A DNA stretch of 64,000 nt from Tetrapyrgos nigripes. Its lineage: Eukaryota; Basidiomycota; Agaricomycetes; Agaricales; Campanellaceae. Positions 22,300-33,025 of this stretch are shown here, one piece after another. Under the pieces are notes generated by a model that searched no databases, was not told the origin of the DNA, and saw only the letters and a program-made list of their open reading frames with translations. Every line of letters starts with the position of its first letter. The stretch's first letter is position 1. The position numbers and the translations under genes are program-made. The DNA is taken from the NCBI GenBank assembly GCA_013368315.1, contig JAACJM010000021.1, positions 496,001 through 560,000 on the forward strand. The letters run 5' to 3'.

Positions 22300-24425
22300 A
22301 CTTACTGTTGCCATCAAGGATCAGCTCACTTTTCTGACTTGAGCTCTGGTTGGGCATTGCTTGCATAGATGCCTTATAGCTTCTTGTATTCAGTTCCATT
22401 AAATGGACTGCTCAATATGCTTTCCATTTCAGTCGCTGTAGAGTAAGTACATAGATTTCACTGACATTTTCTATGTATGGTATGTTTTACAAAGAACTGG
22501 GACATGTCTGATATTTGTTCCACCAGCATTCAGTCAAGTAGAGTACATGCCTCCAGCCTGGAGAGCTACTGAGCGCTCAACAATTTACACAGAATAGATT
22601 ATGTAGATGTGATTTGATGGTGCGAAAGTTAAAGATGAAGTTTTACCTGCCTGCCCATGATGACAACGATGCTCTTCTCGATCCTTCACCTTTGCCTTGC
22701 CAGCTGGCAGTCCCATGGTCCTCATCTGCTCACTCTCCTCAACCTCCCTCCTGTGAGGATGAAGTTATAAGTGAGCGACACTGAAGTGAAATGGCAATAA
22801 GCTCCGAAGCTCTGTTTCACTTCAAGCTCATCCTGACTGTCTTCTCTGTTTTTCTACGGAATCTATTCTGTGAATCATTTAGCACTCAGCACTCAGCAGC
22901 TGGAGGCATGTACTCTACTCGACCAAATGCTGGCAGAACAAATATCTGGCCTGTGCCAGTTCTTCGTAAAACATACCACAAGTACATACATAGAAAATGT
23001 CAATGAAATCTATGTCCTTACTCTACAGCGACTACAGTTGCCACCTAGGCTCATGTAGGCTTTTCAACCTCAGGCTCAAGATCAAGAGGGCAAGCACCTA
23101 TTGCTATTCATTCTCGCTCAATTTCCTGTCAAATTACCTCTGTGAATGTGTTTGGCGCCTGACTCGGACACTGCTGGAGGTTAAGTTTCCTGACATTATA
23201 CCTACACAGGTATCAGAAAGATATGTCATTTCTCAGAGATCATTGATGTATAAAATGCAAGCATTGTTCTGGGCTTTATTGCAAACATGAAGGAGATTGA
23301 GAGATCTGAGGGGTATAACTACTCATGTGTAGGTTTGTGCTCAACTTCTGTTATGTTTTTCTCAAGTTTTTCTAACTTTGACATACATCTTCTTGTGGAC
23401 AATACCTTCCTGCTCCTTATCAGGCACTCGTCGGAAAGATTCCTAGGTGGAATTTATCATGGGATGGACTTCAAATGCTCTCCCTTTCCTCCATTGTCCA
23501 GCTGCACCTCTGTAATGGAACGATGTAAGTATCTTGTATTCTGTTTCTTTGAGTTTGCTACGTCTCAATTTACCGTACTTGCAATGTAATTGATGCTTCG
23601 GGCATCCGTTTTCTCTTTCTTTCTTTCCTTTTCTACAACATTCTGATGAAAGTTCCGTTCTATTCTAGATAGTTCTAATGACTCACTAATTACATATATA
23701 AGTATCTTGGTATGTACTCTTGTAATAACTTTATCCTACCTCGCAATACACATCTGTATTTGAACCTTACATCTTGACTGATTGTAAGTCGGCATCCTTA
23801 GTAACGCGCAAGCTTGCTTAGTGTGCTGTTTCTTGATCTTGACTGACGCCTGCGTGCTCACCAAGTGCTCAAGAACCTGGTATTTCACGGTAACGCGAAA
23901 GCTTGCCTTGATTCAGTACCTTTCTCACTACTTAATCATCTTAGAGTCTCCTGAACCCGAACCAAATCAGCGGTTCTTTTACAACCTCAATAGCTCTTCA
24001 TTGAGATTTCTGTAGAACTCAGGAATCACATTGATTTGAGCTTTTTTCTGAGTGAGATTCTGGGCTGAAGGCCTCCATTTCTTGTTTTTTTTCCTCATAT
24101 CTAAGTCTAGCATACATACCACTGTATGACTTCCAGTCCGTTCATTGGGATATATAAACAATAAGCTCAACATCTCGCGCACACGCAAAGCTAATTCGGC
24201 AGGGAAATTCATTCAGAAATGAATACCAATGAGCGCTTATGCCTCCTCGAGTTGGCCTTGGGTCGAAAATCTACATGAGCCTCCGTGGCAACCGTGGCGA
24301 CTGGTCACTGAAACGGAAAGCATATTGGGCAGTCCATTTAATCAAACTGAATACGAGAAGCTATAAGGCGTCTACGCAAGCAATGCCCAGCTAGAGCTCG
24401 AGTCAGAAAAGTGAGCTGATCCTCG
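22300..24425. repeat. Large inverted duplication around 23.1-24.2 kb
   Basis: 22300-22430 plus 23034-23150 match the reverse complement of about 24190-24425. Shared landmarks are GATCAGCTCACTTTTCTGAC, a run ending AAATGGACTGC, and TTGCCAC...AGGCTCATGTAG. The match is interrupted on the left side by a 603 bp insert (22431-23033). The spacer (about 23150-24190) has short open frames and GT...AG-like signals but no recognisable protein. Confidence 0.65.
22431..23033. mobile_element. 603 bp MITE-like insert with about 140 bp TIRs
   Basis: The ends are AGTCGCTGTAGAGTAAG and its reverse complement, and similarity runs about 140 bp inward on each side (through AGTAGAGTACATGCCTCCAGC). It is absent from the matching inverted copy at 24290-24310, which shows it is an insertion. 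I cannot resolve the target duplication. No ORF is supported. Confidence 0.7.
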
Positions 24426-24619
24426 ATGGCAACGGTATACACTCCCTTTATACTAAAGTATCGGGAATTGGTAATATCAGCTGTCCATAAAAAAATCGAA
24501 AGGTTGGCTCGGCTTCCGACAGGTACGCCTCCACCTACCAGGTTCTCAAACGACTCATGCAGTGTATTCCCGATTCACTCGGCTCTGGGTTTGCTTTCTC
24601 ATCCTCCTCACTAATCTTT

Positions 24620-24802
24620 TCAGTTGAACAGGGGATCCGGAGGAAGTTCAAAAATGATCCTTGCCATGATGAGACTCACGACATCCACATATGACTGATA
24701 AGCATCTTTCGGGTCCACTTTATCGCGACTGGCAAGGAGTGCAATACATACCAGAAGCGCCAAAATATCCGTCGAGCGGATAAGCCTCCGGAAACTCAGC
24801 AT
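24620..24802 (-). other. Small ORF divergent from tannase copy 1
   Basis: A 60-codon frame starting MLSFRRLIRS with a hydrophobic stretch (ILALLVCIALLA). It is head-to-head with the tannase gene, about 130 bp from its start codon. The same ORF is in the duplicate at 45754-46020, but that only shows it lies inside the duplicated block. It could be a leader exon or chance. Confidence 0.25.
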
Positions 24803-24932
24803 TGTATTACAATCACAAGGAGAGACGCAAGAGGCTTGTACTGGACATTAAGTATTGAGGATCAGTAAGCAAAATCCGCAGCGTATAAAGACCCTGCACT
24901 CCAACTCAGTGCTCACAGAAGTTGAACCCTCC

Positions 24933-26929
24933 ATGTTTTCCCGGAAACGGTCGTCGCTCATGCCAGCGCCACTACTACTGTTGGCAGCGAGTCTCTCGAC
25001 GTCGTTCGTGAGCTACAATGGTAACCTAGTCGCTGGATACCTCACCTCGAGCTCCGGGTACCCTCTGACTGATTTCGACTCCAAATGCTCTTCAATCGCT
25101 TCACAGCTCAACAGCTCCATCTCTAACGCGACAGTCCGTTTCGCAGAGCTCGTTACCCAAGGAACTAATATCACATTCACCGATTCTGACCGGGATCCTT
25201 CATGCGTGGTCGAACCCTTTTTCCTTCCTGCATCTTTGATCGTTCCAGCAGATGTCTGTCGGATTTCGCTAGACGTTCAGACTTCCGGACGATCAGGGAT
25301 TCACATGGAAACTTGGCTTCCTAGGAATTGGACGGGGAGGTTTTTGAGTACCGGGAATGGAGGGGTTGGAGGATGTGGGTTCAGAGTGCTCCTTGCGTCC
25401 TTGAAATATACTAACGAGGGTATGGTGCACAGGTATTCAGTTCCCTGATATGGCATACACTTCTTCTTTGGGTTTCGCGACTGTTGGTACCAACAATGGG
25501 CATGATGGCTTTTCTGGACAATCGTTCCTAAACAATTTGAACGTTGTTGAGGACTTTGCCTATCGCGCGTGAGTAAACATTCTCCTGCTCCAGAACGACG
25601 ATTTGACTGAAAGAATATTTGAAACAGCATCCACACCGGTGTAGTTGTTGGGAAAGAGATAACCAAGACTTTCTATGGCCATGAACACACGAAATCATAC
25701 TATCTTGGATGTTCTACAGGTAGGTGGCCGTTGCCTGCTATGCGGATCCATAATGATTTATTGACACACATTCTCCAGGCGGTCGCCAAGGCCTTAAATC
25801 TATCCAAGACTTCCCTGAAGACTTTGACGGCGTCGTCGTTGGTGCCCAGCCAACCAATGGAACAAGCTGATGGACGACTTTAGCCACACCTTCAATCTGA
25901 CAGGAACTCCCGACGCACCTTCTTTCGTATCCGCGGAAGCCTGGCTCAACATCGTCAATCCAGATATTCTGAAGCAGTGTGATACCATCGATGGAGTGGA
26001 AGATGGGGTCATCGAGGATCCTCATTTGTGTAATTACGATCCCAGTGGTATCGTTTGCTCGGGGGATCCGAACGCAACAAGTTGTATCACGCCAGAACAA
26101 GCCGATACAGTGAGGAAAGTGTTCAGCCCTTTCTTCATTGGAGATGAGTTCATCTATCCTCGTCTTGTGCCCGGTTCGGAAATTGCAGAGGCATTAAGTG
26201 TTGTGTTGGCAGGAGATGTGGCTACGTTCAGCACTGTAAGTTCAATATTCCAGCTGATTCAACCTCTGGTTCCTTACTTTATGCTTCCCCATTGAAAATC
26301 GTATAGGAATGGTTCAAATTCGTCGTTAACAGTGATCCCAATCTCGACGTCAAAATCCTCGGACCATCCGATTGGAAAAAATGTATAGCCCAAGATCCAT
26401 TCAACATCTCCACCTTCAAAGGAGACATCTCTGCATTCAAAAACCGAGGAGGCAAACTCCTTTCGTACCATGGCCAAGCCGATTCCTTAATATCTCCTGA
26501 AAATTCGGAGATTTATTATGACCACGTTTCGAGTACTATGGACCTGTCAACTTCTCAGATGGACGAGTTTTATCGACTTTTCCGTGTTAGTGGTATGTTC
26601 CACTGTTTCACCGGTCCTGGGGCTTGGAATGTCGGACAGGGGTTGTTTGGTGATACTTCTCCTGGAAGTGATTATACAGATCCGGAGAAGAATGTCTTGA
26701 TGGCTACTGTTAGATGGGTTGAAGAGGGTACGGCTCCGGAGACGATTGAAGGGACGAAATTTGTGAATGATACGAATAGTCTGGGGGTTGAATTTCGAGG
26801 AAGCATTGTAGGTTTCCTTTGAGGAACACATATGATGGGATGGGGGATAGCACGAAACCAGAAAGCTGGTCGTGTCAACCGGTGTCTAACCATGAATGTC
26901 GTTTATCTGTCCGCATTTGTCATATTTAG
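24933..26929 (+). pseudogene. Tannase/feruloyl esterase, copy 1 (two 1-bp frameshifts)
   Basis: Same five-exon structure as the intact copy at 43657-45623. Introns are 25375-25432 (with a CTAACGA branch site), 25569-25627, 25720-25778 and about 26229-26306. The N-terminus MFSRKRSSLMPAP-LLLLAASLS is a signal peptide. The nucleophile motif GCSTGG is at about 25710-25785, Asp in GQADSL near 26475, and His in MFHCFTG near 26600: the CS-D-HC arrangement of the tannase family. Relative to copy 2 it lacks one C in the run near 25846, which makes a premature TGA, and one A near 26790. Expected activity is secreted hydrolysis of phenolic esters. Two 1-bp homopolymer losses could be real decay or consensus errors. 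Confidence 0.85.
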
Positions 26930-27053
26930 CAGGAGTGTAACTAGCTTACAACCATAATGGCATGACAGACTTACGATGATCATGTCTGCAATACAGCTGT
27001 GACCGGGATTCATTTAGCAGAGATATATTTGTTAACATTTTTCAAATGGAGGC

Positions 27054-28128
27054 CATCAGTAATTTCCCAAATTTATGGGCGCATGGGCGCATAGCAGCCA
27101 TGCATGCCATACATGCCCATACAAAATTTTTCTGATCCGCCCCATACACTCTGCTAAATCTCCGTACACTCCCATACAGAAGAGTTTAGCGAGTGGTGCC
27201 TGAGGTTCCGGGACCAAGGTCGCGGTCACGTGAACGGTTGAAGCGGAGTTTGAAAGAACTTCTGTTGATTTGCTTTTTCAAGTTTTTGCGTCTGCCTTAC
27301 TCTCAACCACCACGTCACCGTCCACTAACGTCTCTACCTCGCGTTCCCTCCATTCTCTCCCTCTTTTTTCTGCCTGCCCACATTTACCTGCACTGCTACT
27401 CTATCACAGGTAAGTGTTTACACCGAGCTTGTCATTGCAGACTCCGAGCGGCAGCGCATCAGTGACAGATATTTTCCCGGTAAGTATCTGACTAGCTCTG
27501 CAATGAACGGGTACTGACATCTGTTTCACTGTTCGCTTTGGCTAGGTCTTGTAGTGTCATGGGCTAGCTTCGAGAGCAAGAGTTGATTGGATTTCGGGAA
27601 GTGGAATGAGGTGAGTATGGTACATTCGCTTTCGATGCATATCCTTGACTAATTTCTATTGCTGTTATCCAGGATCCTCTGTATCGTTCTTCGTTGAGTG
27701 TGGTTCAGTCTCGGTAAGTCCTCTCTTTGTTGTAAACTGCCTTCTCAATGTATACCTATATCATCCTTACAATCCTTTCATTGGGATTAGTGCTCGTCCT
27801 CATCTTCCTCTTTTCTCATATGTAGCATATTAATTATATTCTCCTACATGCTGTACTAGATACTAGATAGAATCTGATAATACGGATATTGTTTTTCATA
27901 CCTAATTTGTTGACATCTGTGAGGTGTATGGCATGTATGGAGGTGTATGGACAACGCAAAAAGCAGGCAATTTGAGGTGCATGGGGCGTATGGGGCAGAT
28001 TAGCCAACGCCATACATGTGTATGGGACTTACGCATGCCCCCCAATTCCCATACATGGATGGCGGCCGCATGGCTGTATGGCCCCATACGCGCCCATGCG
28101 CTCCATACGCCTGGAGAAAATACTGATG
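27054..28128. mobile_element. Non-autonomous TIR element alpha, copy 1
   Basis: A 1,075 bp element related to 30958-32172 in the same orientation. It starts CATCAGTAATTTCCC and ends ...AAAATACTGATG, with imperfect, GC-rich subterminal repeats of variants of CCATACGCGCCCATGC. Inside, both copies share a coding-like stretch (PRSRSR) followed by short GT...AG intron-like units, as if a transposase gene had been reduced to its first exons. It sits at the 3' edge of a spliced membrane-protein gene, just inside what looks like an intron. Superfamily unknown. Confidence 0.75.
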
Positions 28129-28150
28129 AGAGAGATTTATTCCTACTTAC

Positions 28151-28832
28151 TTGGTCAAGATGTAGAGGAACGCCGACCCAATGAATAGTCGATTTCCTGG
28201 GCCCGTCTCACTGCAAGGCACATGTTAGTATCGACCGATATAATAAGAGGAATCTCAGTGAACACTGACTTTGAAGACTCGGAGAAATCCAGCTGATCAA
28301 GCTTCAACACCGTAATTTCAGTCTATTTTTTTTTTTGTTTTGAAAAGAGAGTATATGTATCCTCACAGTAAAAGCGACAGATAAACGCACCCCAGCAGTC
28401 GCAGACGCGAACAGCAATGTACTGGTCACCATATGGAACCAGAAGCTGAAGTCTTTTTGCGAGTGTCTGTCTCCGTGTCTTGTTGACCTTATCTGAGCCT
28501 TCTTTTGCTTTTGCAGCAAGATGTGTATGCATACGCCAAATAGGACGCAGAAAGCTCCTGTTTTGGTAATGGATGAAGCGTGAGTACTAAGTTACATACT
28601 GACCGTATAGGATCGTTGTAACCTAAAAGAAAGAACCGCCAGTACCAAACCAGTGTGCCACCGGCCAGGGAGGAGGTTAAGATATGTATATAAGATCACG
28701 ATCATCAAAGAATAAACTTACTGCCAGAGGTATAACAATTTCATACCGACGTGTCTGCAATTCCGAGGGGAGAGACTGGGAGAAGTTGTCGGTGAACTTT
28801 TCAACGGTACGGATTGGAAAAGAGAGCATCAT
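28151..28832 (-). CDS. Membrane-protein gene, 5' exons, cut off by element alpha
   Basis: Minus-strand exons with matching phases: 28722-28832, 28604-28622, 28391-28557, 28270-28301 and 28151-28210. Introns are 99, 46, 89 and 59 bp. The start is MMLSFPIRTV at 28832. The protein begins with a soluble stretch, then hydrophobic segments: VTTILYG-AFCVLFGVCIHILL, FSFWFHMVTSTLLFASATAG and RLFIGSAFLYIL. This layout resembles multi-spanning integral membrane proteins abundant in Agaricomycetes whose function is unknown. After the donor at 28150 the next sequence is the TIR element at 28128. I found no convincing continuation left of the element, so the gene is probably truncated. Confidence 0.55.
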
Positions 28833-29065
28833 TGATGAGATGAGTGGCTCGTGCCTTATATATGTATCGTGCAGTAATCAGATGATGATGATCCCTTGAG
28901 AATACATCAGAAGCTTGATGTGGAGGAGTGAACTAAGCTCCACTCTCGTTACAATGATTCAATTCATGGCTCACAGAAGTGCTGTGAGTACTGATGGGCA
29001 CGGATACTTTCGAGGTCGCTACTAATCTATCAAAATATGACGCAAAGTGAAGGAGAATCAAAGGA
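28833..29065. other. Upstream region of the membrane-protein gene
   Basis: No ORF. A TATATATAAG-like motif near 28858-28866 on the minus strand, about 30 bp upstream of the ATG, could be a core promoter. Confidence 0.3.
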
Positions 29066-29070
29066 GAATG

Positions 29071-29510
29071 TGTAAAGGATTAGGTCAGCCTGCGATGAGA
29101 CCCAACCTCCAACTGGACCAAAAGGCCACAATATTCGGTACATATGAATACCGTCGCAGGTGCTATATATGGAGTAACGGATCGTTACATTACCTCCCCT
29201 TCGAGGCAATCTCCTCCCGGGTCTCTCAGGTCCAGAAGAATGTCCTTATATAGAAGACCCCGAATCGATTCTGGTTTCCCATGCCAGTCTCGATCCTCAG
29301 CCACTGGTTCCGTGAAGGGTGAAATCCTGAGGCCCTATGAGAAGGGGAGTTCCTCGAGGATCGAACCAGTGACTGTTTGTACCGAATATTCTGTAAAGGA
29401 TTAGGTCAGCCTGCGATGAGACCCAACCTCCAACTGGACCAAAAGGCCACAATATTTGGTACATATGAATACCGTTGCAGGCTCTATATATGGAGTAACG
29501 GATCGTTACA
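29071..29510. mobile_element. TRIM-like miniature LTR element
   Basis: Two 119 bp direct repeats (29071-29189 and 29392-29510) start TGTAAAGGATTAGG and end GGATCGTTACA. They enclose about 200 bp and are flanked by the perfect 5-bp duplication GAATG (29066-29070 and 29511-29515). Repeats beginning TG and ending CA, a 5-bp duplication and no coding capacity define a terminal-repeat retrotransposon in miniature. A CTATATATGG motif sits in each repeat. The repeats differ at only a few bases, so it is young. Primer-binding site not identified. The internal segment holds GGTTCGATCC on the minus strand, a pol III B-box-like string without a tRNA fold. Confidence 0.85.
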
Positions 29511-29515
29511 GAATG

Positions 29516-30836
29516 AGCCATTAAACCGGGTAGAACGAACAGGTAAGGAAGTTGGCATTCGGGCCCGCTCACCTTCATCTTTGAGCAATGAGCATACACT
29601 CTTAGTATTAGGTAGGTATTTCCGTTTGACGTACGTCTATGCTGTTCAATTTGCACTTTTATTATTTACCCACACTCGCAGTATTTTTCCCCGCACTTGC
29701 TGACTTTTCCTGCATACAGTGAGCTACCTTTCCCCGCACACTCTTGAAAACTCTCCCGCACCCAATGTTCACGAAGTCAATTCCTGGGCCTAGATGACTA
29801 TCCACAGCTTCCCCGTGAAAATAAGAGCCATTTACAGCGTTCCTGGCCCATTGCAAGCTCAGAAATAGTACACTACTTCCACCGCAAGCTCCTACAAGCT
29901 TCCTAGCCACAATTGTAAGGGTATTGCTACTAGTAGGAGTACATAAGCAGCACTGTATTATAATGATCATTAGACAGACAATGGTACATACATATCCTGG
30001 AACTCAGGAAAATAGGCCTTCTTGAGGAGGAACTGGAATGACTTTAGTGGACAACTATGTTACAAAAAAAACGGAGAAAAATTCAAGCGTGATACCAGGT
30101 TGAAAGCCGAGATTATTGAAGGTGAATTGAAGAGGTGTAAGGGCTCTGTCTATATCATCAGAACAACAGAAGTACATACTTCCAGGCAGTATAAGTACCT
30201 ACACGGTTGTGCCCCCAGTAGTTAGTCTTTTTACCTCTTATTTGTCTCTACCTCGTATTCTCTGCTATAGAACGGGTTTATTTGAAGATTTGGGTATGAA
30301 GCAAGAAGAGATCGACTCACCAACATCCTCGGTTCATCCAGAACCGTTACAAAAGGATAGCCAGAGACAAAAGGTTTTAAATGAGAGAAAGCTGGCAGCG
30401 AACAAACAGTCAGCGTCTGGGGAAATTGATGCAGAGAATGACGACCTACCATCTTCACTTCTGTCTACTCGATATACAACCAAAAAGAACCAGTGCAAGA
30501 GGACGGTGAATACCTAGAAGTCGGCAATATGGGACGAGAACTATGTTCGCTAGAAGCAGACACGACCAGAAAGAAAAGAGGATGACCACGAAGCTGAGAG
30601 ACCTAGACCAAAAGGGAGCCCCAGATGCAAGCAACGCAAGTTAGCATCAGGGTGAAAGACACCAGTCGAAGCCTAGGAATTGTTCTGTGGACAAATGAAC
30701 CACGCAGAACATTTAAAGACATAGGACTACGTACCAAGTTGAGTATCTGAAACCTATCTCATAGCCTGTTCTTGGTACCCTTCAACCGAAGTCTTTGATC
30801 CTTTTAATTTAAAGTAGCTTTGAAGCATTTACGCAG
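29516..30836. other. No recognised gene; contains one arm of a distant inverted repeat
   Basis: 29625-29760 is one arm of the inverted repeat shared with 36840-36960. An open frame at 30209-30517 (Lys/Glu/Ser-rich) has no recognisable domain. Confidence 0.35.
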
Positions 30837-30959
30837 GCTGGAAGTTTCCGATTATTGCGTGTTTTGACGTGTCGAAAGAGTATGGGGCGGCAAAACATAT
30901 CAAAGGGGCATTGAGTGAAGATATTGTGGAGGGGAGGTTCTCAGTCCAGAAAGCTCTCA
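30837..30959 (+). pseudogene. Prenyl (geranylgeranyl-type) diphosphate synthase-like exon relic
   Basis: After a CAG acceptor-like site, the frame reads through DVSKEYGAAK and SEDIVEGRFSVQKALI. This resembles the end of the second aspartate-rich region of geranylgeranyl diphosphate synthases (DDYxNLSSxxYxxxKGxxEDLTEGKFSxPxIHAL), but the DD pair is not conserved. The frame runs directly into the start of TIR element alpha copy 2 at 30958. No other exon of such a gene was found, so it is a broken host gene at best. Confidence 0.35.
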
Positions 30960-32172
30960 TCAGTAAACTCCCAAATTTATGGGCACATGGGCGCATAGGA
31001 GCCATGCCTGCCATATGCGCCCATGCAATATTCCTCTGATCCGCCCCATACACTCTGCCAACTTTCCATACAGTCCCATACATAACGCTTTAGCGAGCGG
31101 TGCCGGGAGTTCCGAGACCAAGGTCACGATCACGTGTATGGTTGAAGCGGACTTTGAAACGATTTTGGTTTCCGCCGTTCGCTGGTCTCTGCTTCACTCT
31201 CAAAAACCACCATGTCACCGCCCACTCAAGTCTTTCCAACCCATCCCCTTCTCTCACTTATTGCTGCCCGGTCTCCCTATGCTACTGGCTTGCTTTAGGT
31301 GAGTGTTCGTGTCATTTCAGTGACTGTAAGTAAGTAGAGTTGACTCCATGGTGCATCAGTGAGCGTCGTCATTGCAGACTCCCAGAGCAGCGCGACGGAC
31401 ATCCGGTGAGTATGTACTATCCGATTTTCTTAGAAGTTCCGAGTACTAAATTCTCTCTTCTGCCGACCACTCTGGCTATGGACGTAGTGCCGTTGCAGGC
31501 TACAGAGGCAAGGGGTTGATCTGGGAAGGAGGGAAGGAATAGACTGAGTTGTTATGTTTTGCCCAGTGAGTGATTATCATACCCTCCTGTCAGTGTACTC
31601 AGCTCTGATCATTCGCAATGAAGAGTAGGATGGACACGCCGCCAATGTGACAAGTATCATATACTTCAGTGTATATCCATGGACTTGCGGCAGTTGTTGT
31701 TATTCAGGATTCTTTGTATTGTTCGCCTCTGAGTATGAGTCCGCTCTGGTGAGTCTTTCTCTTCTCTTCCTTGTAGACTGCATGCTCAACATATCCACAT
31801 CATTGTTCTTACAGTTCCGTTCATTGCTGTGAGCTCCTCTTGTCTGCATACATGTAGATTATACATGTATATGTATATGTATGTACAGCGTTGTACTAGA
31901 TAGAGCTATAAGTAATGTGAATATATTACTTTTTTCTCTATTTTGTATGCACTGAGGTGTATGGAATGTATGGAGGTGTATGGACGGCGCAGAAAGCAAG
32001 GAATTTTGAGGTGCATGGGGCATATGGGGCAGATTAGCCGATGCCATACATGTGTATGGGACTTACGCAGGCCCCCCAATTCCCATGCACCCCTGTACAT
32101 GTATGGCGGCTGCATGGGCGTATGGCCCCATACGCGCCCATGCACTCCATATGCCTGGGGAATTTCCTGATG
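30958..32172. mobile_element. Non-autonomous TIR element alpha, copy 2
   Basis: 1,215 bp, starts CATCAGTAAACTCCC and ends GGGGAATTTCCTGATG. It is colinear with 27054-28128 over the terminal regions and the PRSRSR-coding block. CT lies on each outer side, but copy 1 does not show the same, so the duplication is unresolved. Confidence 0.75.
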
Positions 32173-33025
32173 CTTGAACGACAGGATGGACATGATAGTA
32201 GTCGTCCATCAAAAGAGCTTGCAACGTGGCAGTTCCTGCTCCACGCAAAGCACATGTCAGTCGTGTGCTCATCACCTGACCTGACACGTCGCGTCTGGAG
32301 AACCTTCCAGACCCCATAGTACTGTTATTCAGACGTTTGAAGCATTTCCATCTATACAAGTAATCCAAGAAAGCCCAAGAAACATCGCATAATGGATTTA
32401 AATCCCATGCAGAAGTTTCGAACATTGAGGGTGCAGGACAACATCAGTAAGTAGACATCTGTATATAGAGCGTCTGAGACGCTCCATATACACATTTTTT
32501 GGTGTATATGAAAAAGGAACATGCATCTCCAGATACACCTCCTCAAAAATCCAGAACGGCGAATATACACTTACAGGCATCTTGGAGTCCATGATACACA
32601 TGGAGTCGTTGATACATTTGACTTTATTTCAATAAATATTCTTGTTTCTCATATCTCAAAGTATCTCATAACGTACACTACCATTGGACTTGTCTTGTTT
32701 TGATAATTGAGAGAAAACTACCATGAGCCAAAAAAGTTAGGTGCGAATTACTACTAAAAAGACGCGTTTTGGTGACGCGGAAACATTATAAATGTCCGAA
32801 ACTACCAGTTTTGAGCCTAATCTCGTACTAATTTGGGGTATACTTTAGAGATTTAGGTCATATGTAAAGCCTGGACCACTTTTTGGTACAATAGAACTGC
32901 AGCGCAAGCATTGTGACATTAACACAAATCGCGTGTCAGAGCATGACAGACGCGCGTCTTCCAGAGTTTCTTCTCAGCATCACCTCGTTTTCTATTGCGC
33001 TTCTTTCCATTCAAACTTTCCCATT
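32173..33025. other. 5' flank of pogo transposase; short hairpin
   Basis: No gene. An imperfect hairpin near 32461-32492 (AGAGCGTCT / AGACGCTC arms) is visible. I could not identify pogo terminal repeats here or downstream. Confidence 0.3.

Noticed and set aside
29340..29375. Possible tRNA or SINE promoter (GGTTCGATCC on the minus strand)
   Set aside because: The B-box string matches, but no acceptor stem, D arm or anticodon arm pairs around it, and it lies inside the TRIM-like element.
32461..32492. Hairpin as a terminator or pogo terminal repeat
   Set aside because: Short and imperfect, no matching copy beyond the pogo gene, and intrinsic terminators are not expected in fungi.
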